Assembly (NCBI GenBank): GCA_025602915.1
Contig: JAHLJZ010000070.1
Location: 57,378 to 121,377 of the forward strand
Direction: 5' to 3'
DNA: 64,000 bases
Source of the DNA: Paraphysoderma sedebokerense
Taxonomy: Eukaryota; Blastocladiomycota; Physodermatomycetes; Physodermatales; Physodermataceae
Under the pieces are notes generated by a model that saw only the letters and a list, made by a program, of their open reading frames with translations, was not told where the DNA came from and searched no databases. The position numbers were made by a program, and so were the translations under genes. Shown here piece after piece: positions 49,570 to 59,937 of this stretch. Position 1 is the stretch's first letter. Every line of letters begins with the position of its first letter.

Positions 49570-51632
49570 ATGAGCATTAAACGAAGAACATCGACACAGG
49601 CAATTTTTAACTCTGGCCGCCTGCCTTGGTACAATCTAGACGGAACCCCCAATACTTGCTACATCATTGGGATCGCTGGCGGTAGTGCATCCGGAAAAAC
49701 AACTGTATCTCAGCGTATCATTCAACATTTAGGCCCTCAAGTCATCTTGTTGAGTATGGACTCGTTCTACAAATCTTTGACCACTGAGCAAAAAGCGGCC
49801 GCTCATAGAAAGTAAAATCCGTCGTCTTGAGTCCTACCGTAGAGTTTTTGCTCACTCTCTAGAATTGTAGTGAATACAATTTCGATCATCCTAATGCCTT
49901 TGACTACGACATTGCCTTTGAAACATTACAAAAGCTGCGACAGGGGTAAATTCCTTTCCTGCTGCTCATACTTTTATTATGATTTCTCTTGATCCTGTCA
50001 TGGTGCCGCCCGATTTTTTCTGCGAGGTCACTGACCTCCGGCCTTGGATCACATATCTAGTAAATCCGTCGAAGTCCCGATTTATGATTTTAAAACCCAC
50101 TCAAGACTTTCAGAAACAAAGACCGTTTACGGTGCAAATGTCATCATATTTGAAGGCATTTTCGCACTATACGACAAATCCGTTCGTGATCTCATGGATC
50201 TGAAAATTTTTGTCGATACTGATTCTGATATTCGATTAGCCAGAAGATGTATGTATTTGGTTTCCTTTCTTTCGATTATAAAATGATCTAGTATAATGCC
50301 CAAGCTAATCTCACGATTCAACTCATGAAACTGGGCCGATAGTGAAACGAGATATCGCTGAACGAGGCCGAGATATTAAAGGAGTGTTGCAACAGTACAA
50401 TCGATTCGTTAAACCCGCTTTTGACGATTACATTTTGCCGACGATGAGATATGCAGATATGATTGTTCCCCGAGGCCGAGACAACAATGGTATACTTTCT
50501 CCTCCGTCTCCTTAATTCTTCTACATTCCTTGTGCTTACTCATTCGGCACAATAAATTTTTGAATCTGCACTTACATCCTTTTGTCTCTCTTTGATTTGA
50601 TATAGTCGCAATCGATCTGATATCCAAGCATATCAACCGTCAGCTCGACGAACGAGGACTCACATTTCGACACTTGTTATTTCAGAATCAATTTCCCGAT
50701 ACCAACCCACCACAACTTATACTGTTAGAACCGAAAGGTCAATTAAAAGCTCTACATACTATCATTAGAGATCAAGAAACCAAACGAGAAGATTTCATTT
50801 TTTATGCCGATAGACTGAGTGGGTTGGTCGTTGAAAGGTTCGGATCGTTTTAGCTTGTAATCTTGCCTATATTTCCATCCGGAAGAAGTAAGAAAAAATT
50901 TGTGCTGATGTTTGCTTATTTGTTTTTATACGATAGGGCAATGGCAGAGTTGCCGTTTCAAGATATGACGGTAACAACTCCTACGGACTGTTTATATCAC
51001 GGTAAAGTAATGAAAGAAAAGGTGAAGATCACTCTTGAACTCCATATGAGGGGATCCTTTGACTGATTCCTGTCTTTTAATTCCCATTGATTTTGTGATT
51101 TCTAGTTATGCGGTGTATCCATCATCCGATCCGGTATTCCCATGGAAACCGCCCTTCGACAGATCCATTCTTCCATATCCCTCGGTAAACTACTGATTCA
51201 AACATCTCCGAAAACCGCCGAACCCCAACTTCACTATTGCAAACTTCCAGTCGACATTGCATCGCGCTACGTCATTCTAATGGACGCGACGATAGGCACT
51301 GGAGCTGCCGCTCTCATGGCTGTACGAGTTTTGTTGGATCATGATGTCAAAGAAGAGAATATTATTTTTGTGAGTTTGATCGTTCATAGAGCTGGAATAT
51401 GGAATTTGGTGAAAGCGTTTCCAAAGGTGAAAATTGTAACGAGTGAAGTTGACCCAGAATTGAGCGAACGGTACTTTATTTTGCCGGGGTTGGGTAACTT
51501 TTCTGGTATGTTTTGTACTTTCTATCTAGTTTTTCTTTCTTGGTTGTTCGATTATGCCAACATTTTTTTTTCCTTTCCATTCATTTCTGCCTCCATCTTT
51601 TAGATCGATACTTTGGTACAGAAGATAAATAA
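49570..51632 (+). CDS. URK1: Uridine/cytidine kinase fused to a UPRT-like domain (UCKL1/URK1 type)
   Basis: This pyrimidine-salvage enzyme phosphorylates uridine and cytidine. From the ATG at 49570 ([20 protein letters not shown]), the kinase half has a P-loop [64 protein letters not shown] and [10 protein letters not shown]. The second half is a uracil phosphoribosyltransferase-like domain: [47 protein letters not shown] and [11 protein letters not shown] at the end (stop 51630-51632). The usual PRPP-binding loop is replaced by [19 protein letters not shown], which is the UCKL1 pattern, so this domain may be regulatory more than catalytic. About eight short introns are present. The first is only about 50 nt, inside AAAHRK/NEYNFDHP. 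Confidence 0.92.
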
Positions 51633-51933
51633 TAATCCTATTAATTCATGAAACCAGTAATACAGTCACGTTTTAGAATAAGAAATGTACATTTATAATT
51701 TAATAAAACTCAAACACCTTCCTCTTTGGGGTGTTTTAAAGTTCAATGATGGGCTCTGTACAGGTGATTATGGTCCATCAACTCAAATCTGATAATATAC
51801 GGGAAATGGATCATTATATTTAAAAAATCGAATATAATACACAGTAAAAAATTGTCATAACAGCGACTTAGATATACGCAGAAATAATACAGATCCAAAC
51901 AACATGTATCTCCAGAGTATCTTATATGAAGTT
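51633..51933. other. Convergent 3' region
   Basis: This 301-bp AT-rich spacer lies between the uridine kinase stop (plus) and the IMP3 stop (minus). It carries AATAAA-like sequence (about 51700-51710, TTTAATAAAAC). No gene was seen. Confidence 0.5.
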
Positions 51934-52854
51934 CTACAATAAATCGTAATCATCGAGCTAAACGAAATAGAGAGATCACGTCAGTAAATATAGACCACCC
52001 ATATAAATTATCATTATTTCAAACGAATCAATTGAACAAAGACATACCCTATCATTATACCTTTCCACTTTTCTCTTAATTTTACTGGTATCCACCCATG
52101 TCACGAAATCTTCGAAATTACGGGTAACGATATACGCTGGATCAGTGATTGTATTGGGACCGACTCTAACGTGACCTTGTTCGACGAATGTAGTTGCTTG
52201 TTTTAAATTTTCGGCCATTTTGAGACGGAGCATTAAGACGGGTAGTCGTCGTCTGAATGATAGTTTGGAGTTTGGATGAATGAACATTCAATTAGTCAGT
52301 TAAGTGTTGCAAATATTGTTGATAGTCTTCACCAGGTTATTACTTTCGGCGATAAAGCATTTCAACAATCATAATTATCTCGGCCCAACTTAAACTCTCA
52401 ATCGACGAGCAGCTTCAACTAATCAGACAAAAAACGAACCTGCAAAATGCGCTCACACTAATCTTTTCAGTCTGACTTAACCCCTTTTTATGAGTAATAA
52501 GCCCCATATCAAACATTTTATTCAACAATGCATCTGCTTGGTGTTGACGAAAAGGATCTTTAGGATCAAGTAATGATATTTTGGCCGCCAATTTTCGAAT
52601 GTCTCCGCAAAGTCTATTATACCTGATAATTGCAAAACGGTAAGTAATCAATTTGAACCAGTCGTCAACAAAGTATAAGATAGGTGGGGATAAAAAGGAA
52701 ATGAAAAGATAACAAACTTGGTGTAATCTTCTCGTTTCTGTAAACGATATCGTCGAATTACTTGGACTTCCCGAAGATTATGTTCATTAGGGTACTGTAA
52801 GAAATCAACTTTCTTTAATAGCTTTTGTTCATGAAATTTCAGTTGTCGGACCAT
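51934..52854 (-). CDS. IMP3: U3 snoRNP protein Imp3 (S4 domain)
   Basis: This nucleolar S4-domain RNA-binding protein of the small-subunit processome helps U3 snoRNA pair with pre-rRNA. The ATG at 52854 gives [19 protein letters not shown], the family's signature N-terminus. Exons then read [97 protein letters not shown] (S4 core) and [15 protein letters not shown] last small exon, joined after a GTATGT donor in phase 0, adds LDDYDLL (stop 51934-51936). Length is about 180 residues, as expected. Nothing is missing. Confidence 0.92.
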
Positions 52855-53212
52855 GACTGTGAATTATTCAATAGTAATTCGAAAATAAAGTTTAAAATCT
52901 TGCCAAGTTCTGATCCCTCAAGTGAAGTTCAATTTTGATTACGATCTCACGTGATGGTTGCTAAAATTTGGAGTGAAATATATAGATGCGGTTTTTATTT
53001 CGCTCTATTAGATTCAGGCAAAACCTATCAACCCTTTGAATTTTAGTTCATTTAAACCGACCTGATTATCAGTTAAGTGCTATCTAACGAAAGAAATTTT
53101 GTTGGAGTTCATAGTTTTGTTGAAAGACGAATATATTCTGTTTATCACAAATATATTGAAAATATTCTGATTATAAATAAATACAATTGCTATATTCCTT
53201 CCATCTAAATGG
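52855..53212. other. Intergenic region (IMP3 promoter)
   Basis: This 358-bp AT-rich stretch lies upstream of IMP3 and downstream of the membrane-protein gene. It contains TCACGTGATG at about 52948 (CACGTG core), the same motif as in the UGO1/uridine-kinase promoter, and AT-rich 3'-UTR-like sequence toward 53200. No gene was seen. Confidence 0.5.
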
Positions 53213-54769
53213 TTATGATCTGGCTTTACATTCAGTCGGCATTTTAAAATTGAACAATACCAATGGACTCAACAAATCACGTTCATTAAATGGCGGGCCC
53301 TCTGGTTGCTGCGGCACCGGAGAAGAAGGAGGTCTGGCAGGATTAAATCCGGGTAACGAAGGGCTTATTTGAGCTGCCCCTAATCCTTTTCGGGTTCGGC
53401 AGGTACTTCTGCTCCCAACGATCGCTGCCGACGTTAAACCCACATCAGTGTCTGAACAGACAAAGCCAACATCTACTGTATCAGTTCCAGTTCTGGTTTG
53501 TCTAGTGGTGTCCCAGATATAATCAGTATCACCTTCCTCAATAACCAGTGTAAACTGGGTACCGCATATTTCAACAGAAAATGAAAAATTACAGTCATCT
53601 TCGTATGTCCAGTGTCTTCCCCCCGGTGTGAAGTAATCGTTTGTAAGGCAGGTGTATTTTGGGTAGGAAATGATTGGATTCGGATTAGAACTGTTATTGG
53701 GACATCGGATACCAGCTATTGAGCCAAACATATTGTGTAGTTTACCGGTGTATGTATTTCTAGAGGCAGAAGTAACTGAGGGAAGACCTGAAGTTTGTCT
53801 TTCGCCGGGGGTGGAGCTGACATGGCCGATTGACTCTAATCCATAGGTACCAGCGGCGGTCTGTAGTTGACTTGGTACAATAGATTCTGTCGTAGACTGA
53901 GAATCCTCGGCAATTCGACGGGGAATATAAGTGACCGGGAATGAGAGTATAAGTGCCAAAGAGCCGAGAAACAGCAGCACTCTGGCGAAGGTAAACCACC
54001 GATTTTCAAGATACCGTTTATACGGCATCCCCACAATTGTGCAAACCAAAAACACTCCCATTTTGAGAGTGTACAGGGCGAATAAATTGCAGACACTCAG
54101 CCCACTCACTGTAATTCTGATAATTTCAAACCATGTCGGTACGGACCCGGTGCTTGATAGTAATACCAAACAGACCAATTTCACAAAATCTCTCATAACC
54201 AAAACGAGAAAATAAATGACTTGAAACTTTCCTATCGTTGTTCGTTCCAAGAGCTCTTTAAGTTTGAGAGTTATGTCCCAAAGACCCCACCCTACATGTC
54301 TGTATCGAGATGCGTATAAGATGACAGATGTATCGTAGACTAAGCCCACCAAGAAGCCAGTCAGTATAGTGTATATGGTCCAAGTGACTTTCCATGCTTT
54401 CAGGAAACTTTGCAGGCAAGGATTGGTGAAGAAAGTGAAAACAATGAAAAAGTCGGCAATAGTTTCGAACAGTCGTAAAAAGATATTGGTAGTGACGAAT
54501 ATTGTGCCTCCGATAGGGCCAGTATGCTTTGGAGGGGAGAGCTTAGAGGCGGTCAAGGGAGGAAAGCAAAGGAATCGAGCAGCCGGACGCTGAGTGTGGA
54601 CATGCATAGCATCCTCAGTTGAATGCAGACCGTCTTTGTCGACTTGGTAAGAATTGGGGCTGGCATGATGCGGTGGAAGAGTTGAATAGATGGGAAGTTC
54701 AGTCGACAACTGGCCAGAACTAGCGTAGAGGTGATCCTCCGAGGAGAAAGGCGGGCCCTTTTTGTCCAT
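53213..54769 (-). CDS. Unrecognised single-exon multipass membrane protein
   Basis: This 518-codon uninterrupted frame (ATG at 54769) stands out because nearly every neighbour has introns. About 80 polar N-terminal residues include LPIYSTLPPHH. About five to six hydrophobic helices follow (cores LRLFETIADFFIVFTFF, TIYTILTGFLVGLVY, VIYFLVLVMRDFVKLVCLVLL, VCNLFALYTLKMGVFLVCTIVGM, FARVLLFLGSLALILSF). A Ser/Thr-rich segment comes next, then a region with several cysteines (IRCPNNSS, YTCLTND, CNFSFSVEICGTQF, VCSDTD, STCRTRK) and a Pro-rich end. This suggests a membrane anchor with a cysteine-containing, probably disulfide-bonded, outside or lumenal domain of about 130 residues. I do not recognise the family and assign no function. 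Confidence 0.7.
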   Translation of the reverse strand: MDKKGPPFSSEDHLYASSGQLSTELPIYSTLPPHHASPNSYQVDKDGLHSTEDAMHVHTQRPAARFLCFPPLTASKLSPPKHTGPIGGTIFVTTNIFLRLFETIADFFIVFTFFTNPCLQSFLKAWKVTWTIYTILTGFLVGLVYDTSVILYASRYRHVGWGLWDITLKLKELLERTTIGKFQVIYFLVLVMRDFVKLVCLVLLSSTGSVPTWFEIIRITVSGLSVCNLFALYTLKMGVFLVCTIVGMPYKRYLENRWFTFARVLLFLGSLALILSFPVTYIPRRIAEDSQSTTESIVPSQLQTAAGTYGLESIGHVSSTPGERQTSGLPSVTSASRNTYTGKLHNMFGSIAGIRCPNNSSNPNPIISYPKYTCLTNDYFTPGGRHWTYEDDCNFSFSVEICGTQFTLVIEEGDTDYIWDTTRQTRTGTDTVDVGFVCSDTDVGLTSAAIVGSRSTCRTRKGLGAAQISPSLPGFNPARPPSSPVPQQPEGPPFNERDLLSPLVLFNFKMPTECKARS

Positions 54770-55356
54770 TCAAGAGGGTTTTATATCCAGAGAGTGATGG
54801 TGGGCCAGGAGGGTGTGTTTGCAGAGGACAGATGTAAGCGGTGCTGTTCAGGCAATGGCCGTGGAATCCAGGAATACATGCAAATTAAAGACTGGAGAAT
54901 CGGAGATGGAGCGGGGTGGCGCACCTGTCATTCGATTCATGCTGCTCGTCTTCGTCACGAATTTGCCCGCATTCTGGTGCCATGCTATAAATAGACGACC
55001 GACTGCTTGGACAACTAGACTGTATTAGTACATATATAAAACTCTGCTGTATCTGCTCAGACAGTTTGCATAGGATGCCATAGAGTGCATTCCTTCCCTG
55101 CTGGAGAATTGCAAACATTCTTTGCCACTAGTCCCTCCCGGGGCCCGTCGTTGATAATCCAACTGCGAACCACACATTTAAAAACAGGAAAAAGAAACAA
55201 AGGAAGGAAACGATATCTTCTAAAACAATTTTACATTATTCATTATATATCAAGCGCGAATATCGTCGAACTAAGCTATAATACAATTCCCCTAATCAAA
55301 AGAAGCAAAATTGACCCAGGTACCGCTAATACTACAGAGGGGACATCACAAGAAAA
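54770..55356. other. Intergenic region
   Basis: This holds the promoter of the membrane-protein gene and the 3' flank of the coiled-coil gene, both on the minus strand. Overlapping frames at 54731-55028 (plus), 54885-55118 (minus) and 55085-55393 (plus) have no domain and partly overlap the neighbours. A TATAAATAG sequence at about 54985 on the plus strand corresponds to a possible TATA element. Confidence 0.45.
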
Positions 55357-56583
55357 TTACGCACTTTGGCATGACAAGAACTTTTTGACTTGATCGAATT
55401 TTTTTTTCTCCTGATAAAGCTCTTTGAGCTCATCCTCCATTTTCCTCAATTTCTCATTGTATAACGCGTGCAGTTCATCCTTCTCCTCTTCCCAACCTGC
55501 TTTCTCCAATCCGAATTCCGTCTCCAAAGCAGCGAACTTTTTCAACTCTTGCTGAAACCAAGATGCTTTTTCAGCTTCGATAGCATTTCGATCATGCTCC
55601 AGTTGTTGTAGCTGCTTGCTCAGATCTGCTTTCGAGGCTTTCAATTCCGCAAGCTGCAGTTTCAATTCTTTGTCTTCTTTTTCTTTTTCATCACCCCAGC
55701 TGTTCTTATGCTGTTCAAACTCTTGCCTTTCATTCTCATACTGTTTCAATGTTACTTCCATCGCCTGTTTTTCCTCGGCCAGCTTCTTTTTTTCAATCTG
55801 AAATGTCTTTTCACTATCATGAAGCTCAAGGCTAGCTTGAATGACATTCACAAGTTCCGTTTCTAGCAAATTCTTCATCTCAATCACGGAAGTCTTTAAA
55901 TCCGAAATTTCTTTCTTTTCTTGAAGAATTTCCTCTTCTGTCCGTAAACACTCACGTAAACGATCAACACGATCTTGATCAGATCCAACTGACTTTGCCT
56001 CGTCACCTGCGCTTTTAACGACCTTTTGGTATCGGGCATTCAATTCGGAATACTTCTGTCGAAGCTTATGGCTCTTTATATGAGCATAGTCACGTTGAAT
56101 ATTTGCTATTTTCAGTTCGAGAGTTTCCCAAAATTTGCGATCTGCCTGTTTTTCTTGTAGAGTTTGATCTGGTCGCTCTGCGGTCTCCTTCATTCTTTTT
56201 AGCCTATCCTGCAATAACTCTTCGGCTTTCTTCTTACAATCTTCTATGCTGGCCGACGGCTTTCGATCTTCGAAATCGAGCAATTCCATCATATTCGTGG
56301 GCAATGTCTTGCATTTTTTCGTCTTTTTTCGTTTAGAGTTGTCGCATTCCTTTGGGCGAGGTCGCTTCAACGACGCGGAGGCCGGAGGTGACGAATCGGA
56401 TGTGATTGATGTCATTGAGATGGAATGACCGGATATATTAGAAGTAGTATTTGCTACTTCCGGATCTCCATTTGACGACTTTAGAGTGTCGCTCCTTTGT
56501 CTTGATCTTAGGATGACATGAGAGGACGATGTGATCGACTTCCAGGGCGTCTGCAATAGATTTGAAATGTTTTCTATCAACAT
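55357..56583 (-). CDS. Coiled-coil protein with a basic nuclear-type N-terminal segment
   Basis: This is a single open frame of 408 codons (ATG at 56583, stop 55357-55359). The first 100 residues are Ser/Thr-rich. They are followed by a bipartite basic stretch (KRPRPKECDNSKRKKTKKCK) that could be a nuclear localisation signal, then MMELLDFEDRKPSA. From about residue 115 to the end the sequence is almost entirely heptad-like coiled coil (for example LQLAELKASKADLSKQLQQL, ELHALYNEKLRKMEDELKEL), ending KKFLSCQSA. No enzyme motif is visible. It could be structural, nuclear or cytoskeletal, and I do not recognise a family. An overlapping upstream frame (MSIKVLRVMSS.., from 56719) would need a very short intron to join, so I keep the start at 56583. 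Confidence 0.6.
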   Translation of the reverse strand: MLIENISNLLQTPWKSITSSSHVILRSRQRSDTLKSSNGDPEVANTTSNISGHSISMTSITSDSSPPASASLKRPRPKECDNSKRKKTKKCKTLPTNMMELLDFEDRKPSASIEDCKKKAEELLQDRLKRMKETAERPDQTLQEKQADRKFWETLELKIANIQRDYAHIKSHKLRQKYSELNARYQKVVKSAGDEAKSVGSDQDRVDRLRECLRTEEEILQEKKEISDLKTSVIEMKNLLETELVNVIQASLELHDSEKTFQIEKKKLAEEKQAMEVTLKQYENERQEFEQHKNSWGDEKEKEDKELKLQLAELKASKADLSKQLQQLEHDRNAIEAEKASWFQQELKKFAALETEFGLEKAGWEEEKDELHALYNEKLRKMEDELKELYQEKKKFDQVKKFLSCQSA

Positions 56584-56993
56584 TGGAAATATTCATGAAG
56601 AGAAACGATGGAAACGGAAGTGATGGAGACTTGGGAAGACTGGTACATTTAGATAGCTGTACTACAGTAGACCGTGGTCCCTCATTTGATGACATCACAC
56701 GAAGGACCTTGATGCTCATGAGGAACGACTAAGTCTAATAATTTTATGCATTGTTGGAACTATTAAGTCGGCTGCTGTACCCCTAAGAATTATTATCCAC
56801 ATATTACAATCGCAGTGTGTTTTTGTCTGCGTGATTTACCTCCAAGGGTGGAAAAGAGAAAATCGACTGTTAATAAATAAATAGGATATATCCATATCAG
56901 ATACCTTTAAATTATAATTGATTAACAAATTATCGTATAACATCACTTGATTCGTTGATTTTAACATAGATATTGGAGTTGGTAAATGGCTAT
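56584..56993. other. Intergenic region next to the hAT element
   Basis: This lies upstream of the coiled-coil gene and ends at the left end of the hAT element. A minus-strand ATG at 56719 opens a frame overlapping the coiled-coil gene in another phase. The right part (56860-56990) is AT-rich. Confidence 0.45.
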
Positions 56994-57036
56994 TAGGGCT
57001 CACATGCCAATTGCCAGAGCCGACTCTGCCAAGAAG
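56994..57036 (+). repeat. Left terminal inverted repeat of the hAT element
   Basis: The segment TAGGGCT..CACATGCCAATTGCCAGAGCC, followed by CTCTGCCAAGA, matches the right end in inverted orientation with a gap of about five bases and scattered mismatches. Confidence 0.55.
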
Positions 57037-57120
57037 CGGGTAGACACTGGCACATGAAAATTTATCGAATGAATTTGAAGATGTATTCCGTAGAAATAAT
57101 TGAGAGTACAGAATGCAATA

Positions 57121-59255
57121 TCAGTAACCAAGATCTACATACTCTGCAACTTCCCTCATTTCCAACGACTGAGACACAGGAGAATAAATTTTTCTGACAT
57201 TCAAATTCCCTGAAACCAAAGTATCACCAATCGGTACATCTCCATTTTCTTCGAATCGCACAACATTTGCTTCCTGTACTGCCATTTCCAAACTCATAAA
57301 CTCAGTCTTTACTTCATCTAGCGTCGTTGATTCTAGACTCTCACCCCAGTCTTCCAATTCCAGTTGCCCGACTTCATCTCCAGGAACTATATCAACGGTT
57401 GAGCTGGCAATAAATTCACTATCACTTGGTACTCCTTTCTGTACAGTCTTCATTTTCTGCAAAAGCCAGAGTTTGACTTGTGCCAGAATGCGGAGTGATG
57501 CAACGTTAAGGCCATTTCGCCCTTTGGTGTTGTATTGAGCAAGGATTGAGAATATACTATCGGGTTTGGCTGAATGTGGAACAAGCGAAAGGACCCTGCT
57601 AGCAAAACTCACAAGTTCATTTGCCTTCATACGGTCAATATATGCCCAATATACTAGTGGGTGATCATCCGGAACATCCTACAAAAGAAACGAGGTCAGA
57701 GATTCAGACAAATACCAATGGCTACCCATTTCAGTTCTCCGCATAAAGATACGCACATCATCAGCGCTGAAAGGCCCTATACAATGGGCGTATTGATCTA
57801 TCTGATGCATCAATTTCTCCATAAACGGTTTCTGCCATCGCCATCGTCTAACTATTCCTTTTGCAATTAGTTTGATATCATCCAACTTGTATTTATGTGA
57901 CACCGCCAATTGTCGAGCACGTGGGTGTAGGAAGAGTGCTACAATGCAAAGATCGTGATCCAACGTAGACATGTAATGATTGTAGATACTCAAAACCTTG
58001 CTTTTGATATTCGTGTACCGTGCATCAACCAAAGCATCATTGGAGAGTGAATTGATGGTTTTTTCGCCAAGTCGGAGGAGTTCCAGGTAGGTTTCTGATA
58101 AAGTAAATTGACGTGTTTCGATAGCTTCGATCGCATCGGCGAATGGTTTTACCAAGGCTACAACAGCCTCGTTGTCTGCCCAATGTTGTGAATTTTCAAT
58201 GACGTTAGAAACAGCTTTTGGTAAACCTTCTTGTGAAATCTCCGTCTCGTCGTGATTCGCTAGCGATATGATCCCCTCCTTATTTAGTAAAACAGACGCT
58301 GTGCTTTGATAGACTGAGTACATGCTGATCTTAGAATAGCCGCATAAGCCTGGAATATTCCTTTGTATCTGGAACTCCTTCAAACGGGAGTCCCAAATAT
58401 GAGAACGGTTGAAAATGTTGATCAACACACTGTTATTTGTCAAAACGTCGGAGACCATTGCAAGTTTAGTGATGGCGGATACCATATTGTGCACTAAATG
58501 AACGGTACAGCCAAACGTTCCCAAGTGTGGGTAACTAAGAGAAGATATATAGGTAATGTAAAAATCTGAACATTGTATCGAATTAAGATTTAAATGATGA
58601 CTTACGCTTCGGCCAACTTCTTTCTGGCGGATACCATGACCGATGGACTATCGGAAATAATCCAATCAAACTGTTTCATCTGCAAACCTAAACGTTTTAG
58701 ACACTCCTCGACCGCAGTAACTATATTATCCGCGGTGTGACTTTCGGCAGACATATCTTCTAGCCCCAAAACCTGTACTGAACCTTCATGTAGCGCCAGG
58801 AATAACTATACATATTCATGTGCCCTTGTTGTCCATACATCTAATGCCAAAGTCATATTCTCCCGGCCAACCATGGAATCTGTTAACCCTGCCCACCATT
58901 GATTATGAAGCCGAGGTAAGTATTTCGTTACAAACTGCTTTCGGGATGGCGGATCATAACTGGGGCAGAGTTTTTGTAAAAATTCGATGAAATAATAATT
59001 TTCAAGTGTTTGGAATGGGATACCAGAAGTAACAATAAATTTTGTCAGACAATCATCTATATCCCATTTTTGGTCGGCTGTGAGTCTGCGGGTTGAAAAT
59101 TCGGTCAATATAGATTGTTTTGGGACTTGTGAAATATGCGTATTTCTTGTCGAGGCCCCAACGGTGACGTCTGCATCATCGTCATTGCCATCGAATGAAC
59201 TTTCTTCTGCTATTTTGCGCTTCTTTGTCTTTTGCAGTTCAAGTTTTTGATGCAT
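57121..59255 (-). pseudogene. hAT transposase, interrupted by in-frame stop codons
   Basis: This is a hAT/DUF659-like transposase. The first in-frame ATG inside the element's right end is at 59255 (MHQKLELQKTKKRK). Landmarks: KFIVTSGIPFQTLENYYFIEFL, RENMTLALDVWTTRAHEY, DWIISDSPSVMVSARKKL, FGCTVHLVHNMVSAI (RW-type Cys/His region), LDHDLCIVALFLHPRAR, and a C-terminal part with DDHPLVYWAY and LRILAQVKLWLL (stop 57121-57123). A normal intron (GTAAGTC..TTCTCTTAG) joins LAEA to YPHLGTFG. A TAG at 58806-58808 interrupts HEYV and LFLALHEG without a usable intron of normal size. Another TAG at 57679-57681 interrupts TSFLL and DVPDDH; the second has a pyrimidine tract and could be an acceptor, but no phase-matching donor was found. 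The copy is probably inactive, which is an inference. Confidence 0.8.
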
Positions 59256-59366
59256 CTCTGCACCTTGAAGTTTAAGGTCTGGGGAATCAGGAATTCTATG
59301 GAATTCATGGGAAAGATGGAACGCGTAAATTGACAACAGATTGGTAACCAGGACGACCTGCCAATC

Positions 59367-59412
59367 TGCCAATCTGCCGGTTCTGCCATTGGCACGTGCC
59401 ACTTCAACCCTA
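59367..59412 (-). repeat. Right terminal inverted repeat of the hAT element
   Basis: Read on the minus strand from 59412: TAGGGTTGAAGTGGCACGTG, then CCAATGGCAGAACCGGCAG. It pairs with the left end at 56994-57036. The inner part runs into a short direct repeat (CAGATTGG twice). Confidence 0.55.
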
Positions 59413-59672
59413 ATTATCATTCCGCATGCATTCTTGCCGCTGCAATGAATCAAAAATTCAGATGCGTCCAACCCAGCCCAACTCGCTACAAATGACTACG
59501 AGGTCTTAATTCCAAGTAGACAAAGTGAAAAGATAGTCAGTTCCTAAGAGTGCCACATCTTGCTTTCAATCAGCCCGCTTTCCACTTTGCTGTTCATTCA
59601 ATTCCAGCCGAAAAGAATTACGGAGTCTGTCACAGTAAACGACCAAGGGTCCAAGATATACCCAAGGTGCAT

Positions 59673-59839
59673 TGTTGTGAGTGAAACGAATATACAGGGT
59701 TTATGTATAGACACGTGATCAGACGTTGGTATTGTACGTAGCATATAAGGACAAGATGGGAACTGTATGGGAATCACGCAAATAGATCAATACACTGATA
59801 TCACATTATATCCAATCCATCGCCCTTATTCTCTTAAGA
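59673..59839 (+). repeat. Probable 5' LTR of the copia element
   Basis: The segment begins TGTTGTGAGTG and runs to the primer-binding site at 59840. It contains a TATA-like ATATAAGG at about 59742-59750, suited to the LTR promoter. Boundaries are inferred from the TG start and the primer-binding site. The 3' LTR lies outside the window and the right end does not finish in the usual CA, so the edges are provisional. Confidence 0.45.
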
Positions 59840-59852
59840 GGTTATGAGCACC
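59840..59852 (+). other. Candidate primer-binding site (half tRNA-iMet type)
   Basis: GGTTATGAGCACC is complementary to the conserved initiator tRNA-Met anticodon arm (GCTCATAACC). Copia of Drosophila is known to prime from an internal half of initiator tRNA-Met rather than from the CCA end. The position, just after the probable LTR and 86 bp before the gag ATG, fits. Confidence 0.6.
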
Positions 59853-59937
59853 TAATCAGCTCTGAACTTCATCACAAGTCACAACAAAGCTAAATAAGAA
59901 ACCTATCTCTACGAATTTCAACGAAAGCGGGAAAGAA

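Larger units (their letters stand above)
56994..59412 (-). mobile_element. hAT-superfamily DNA transposon copy with terminal inverted repeats
   Basis: The left end TAGGGCT followed by CACATGCCAATTGCCAGAGCCG (56994-57022) resembles the reverse complement of the right end near 59367-59412, TAGGGTTGAAGTGG then CACGTGCCAATGGCAGAACCGG. Both ends are preceded by ATTA(GGG). The two ends enclose a hAT transposase on the minus strand, giving a 2.4-kb element. The 8-bp flanks (ATGGCTAT left, ATTATCAT right) do not match well, so a target-site duplication is not demonstrated, and the exact ends are provisional. Confidence 0.6.

Noticed and set aside
56438-56719. 93-codon frame upstream of the coiled-coil gene
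   Set aside because: Joining it to the coiled-coil frame would need an intron of about 31 nt, shorter than any other in the window. It may be leader sequence.
58768-58812. 39-nt intron that would remove the TAG in the hAT transposase
   Set aside because: It is too short compared with the other introns and would delete the conserved LFLALHEG segment.
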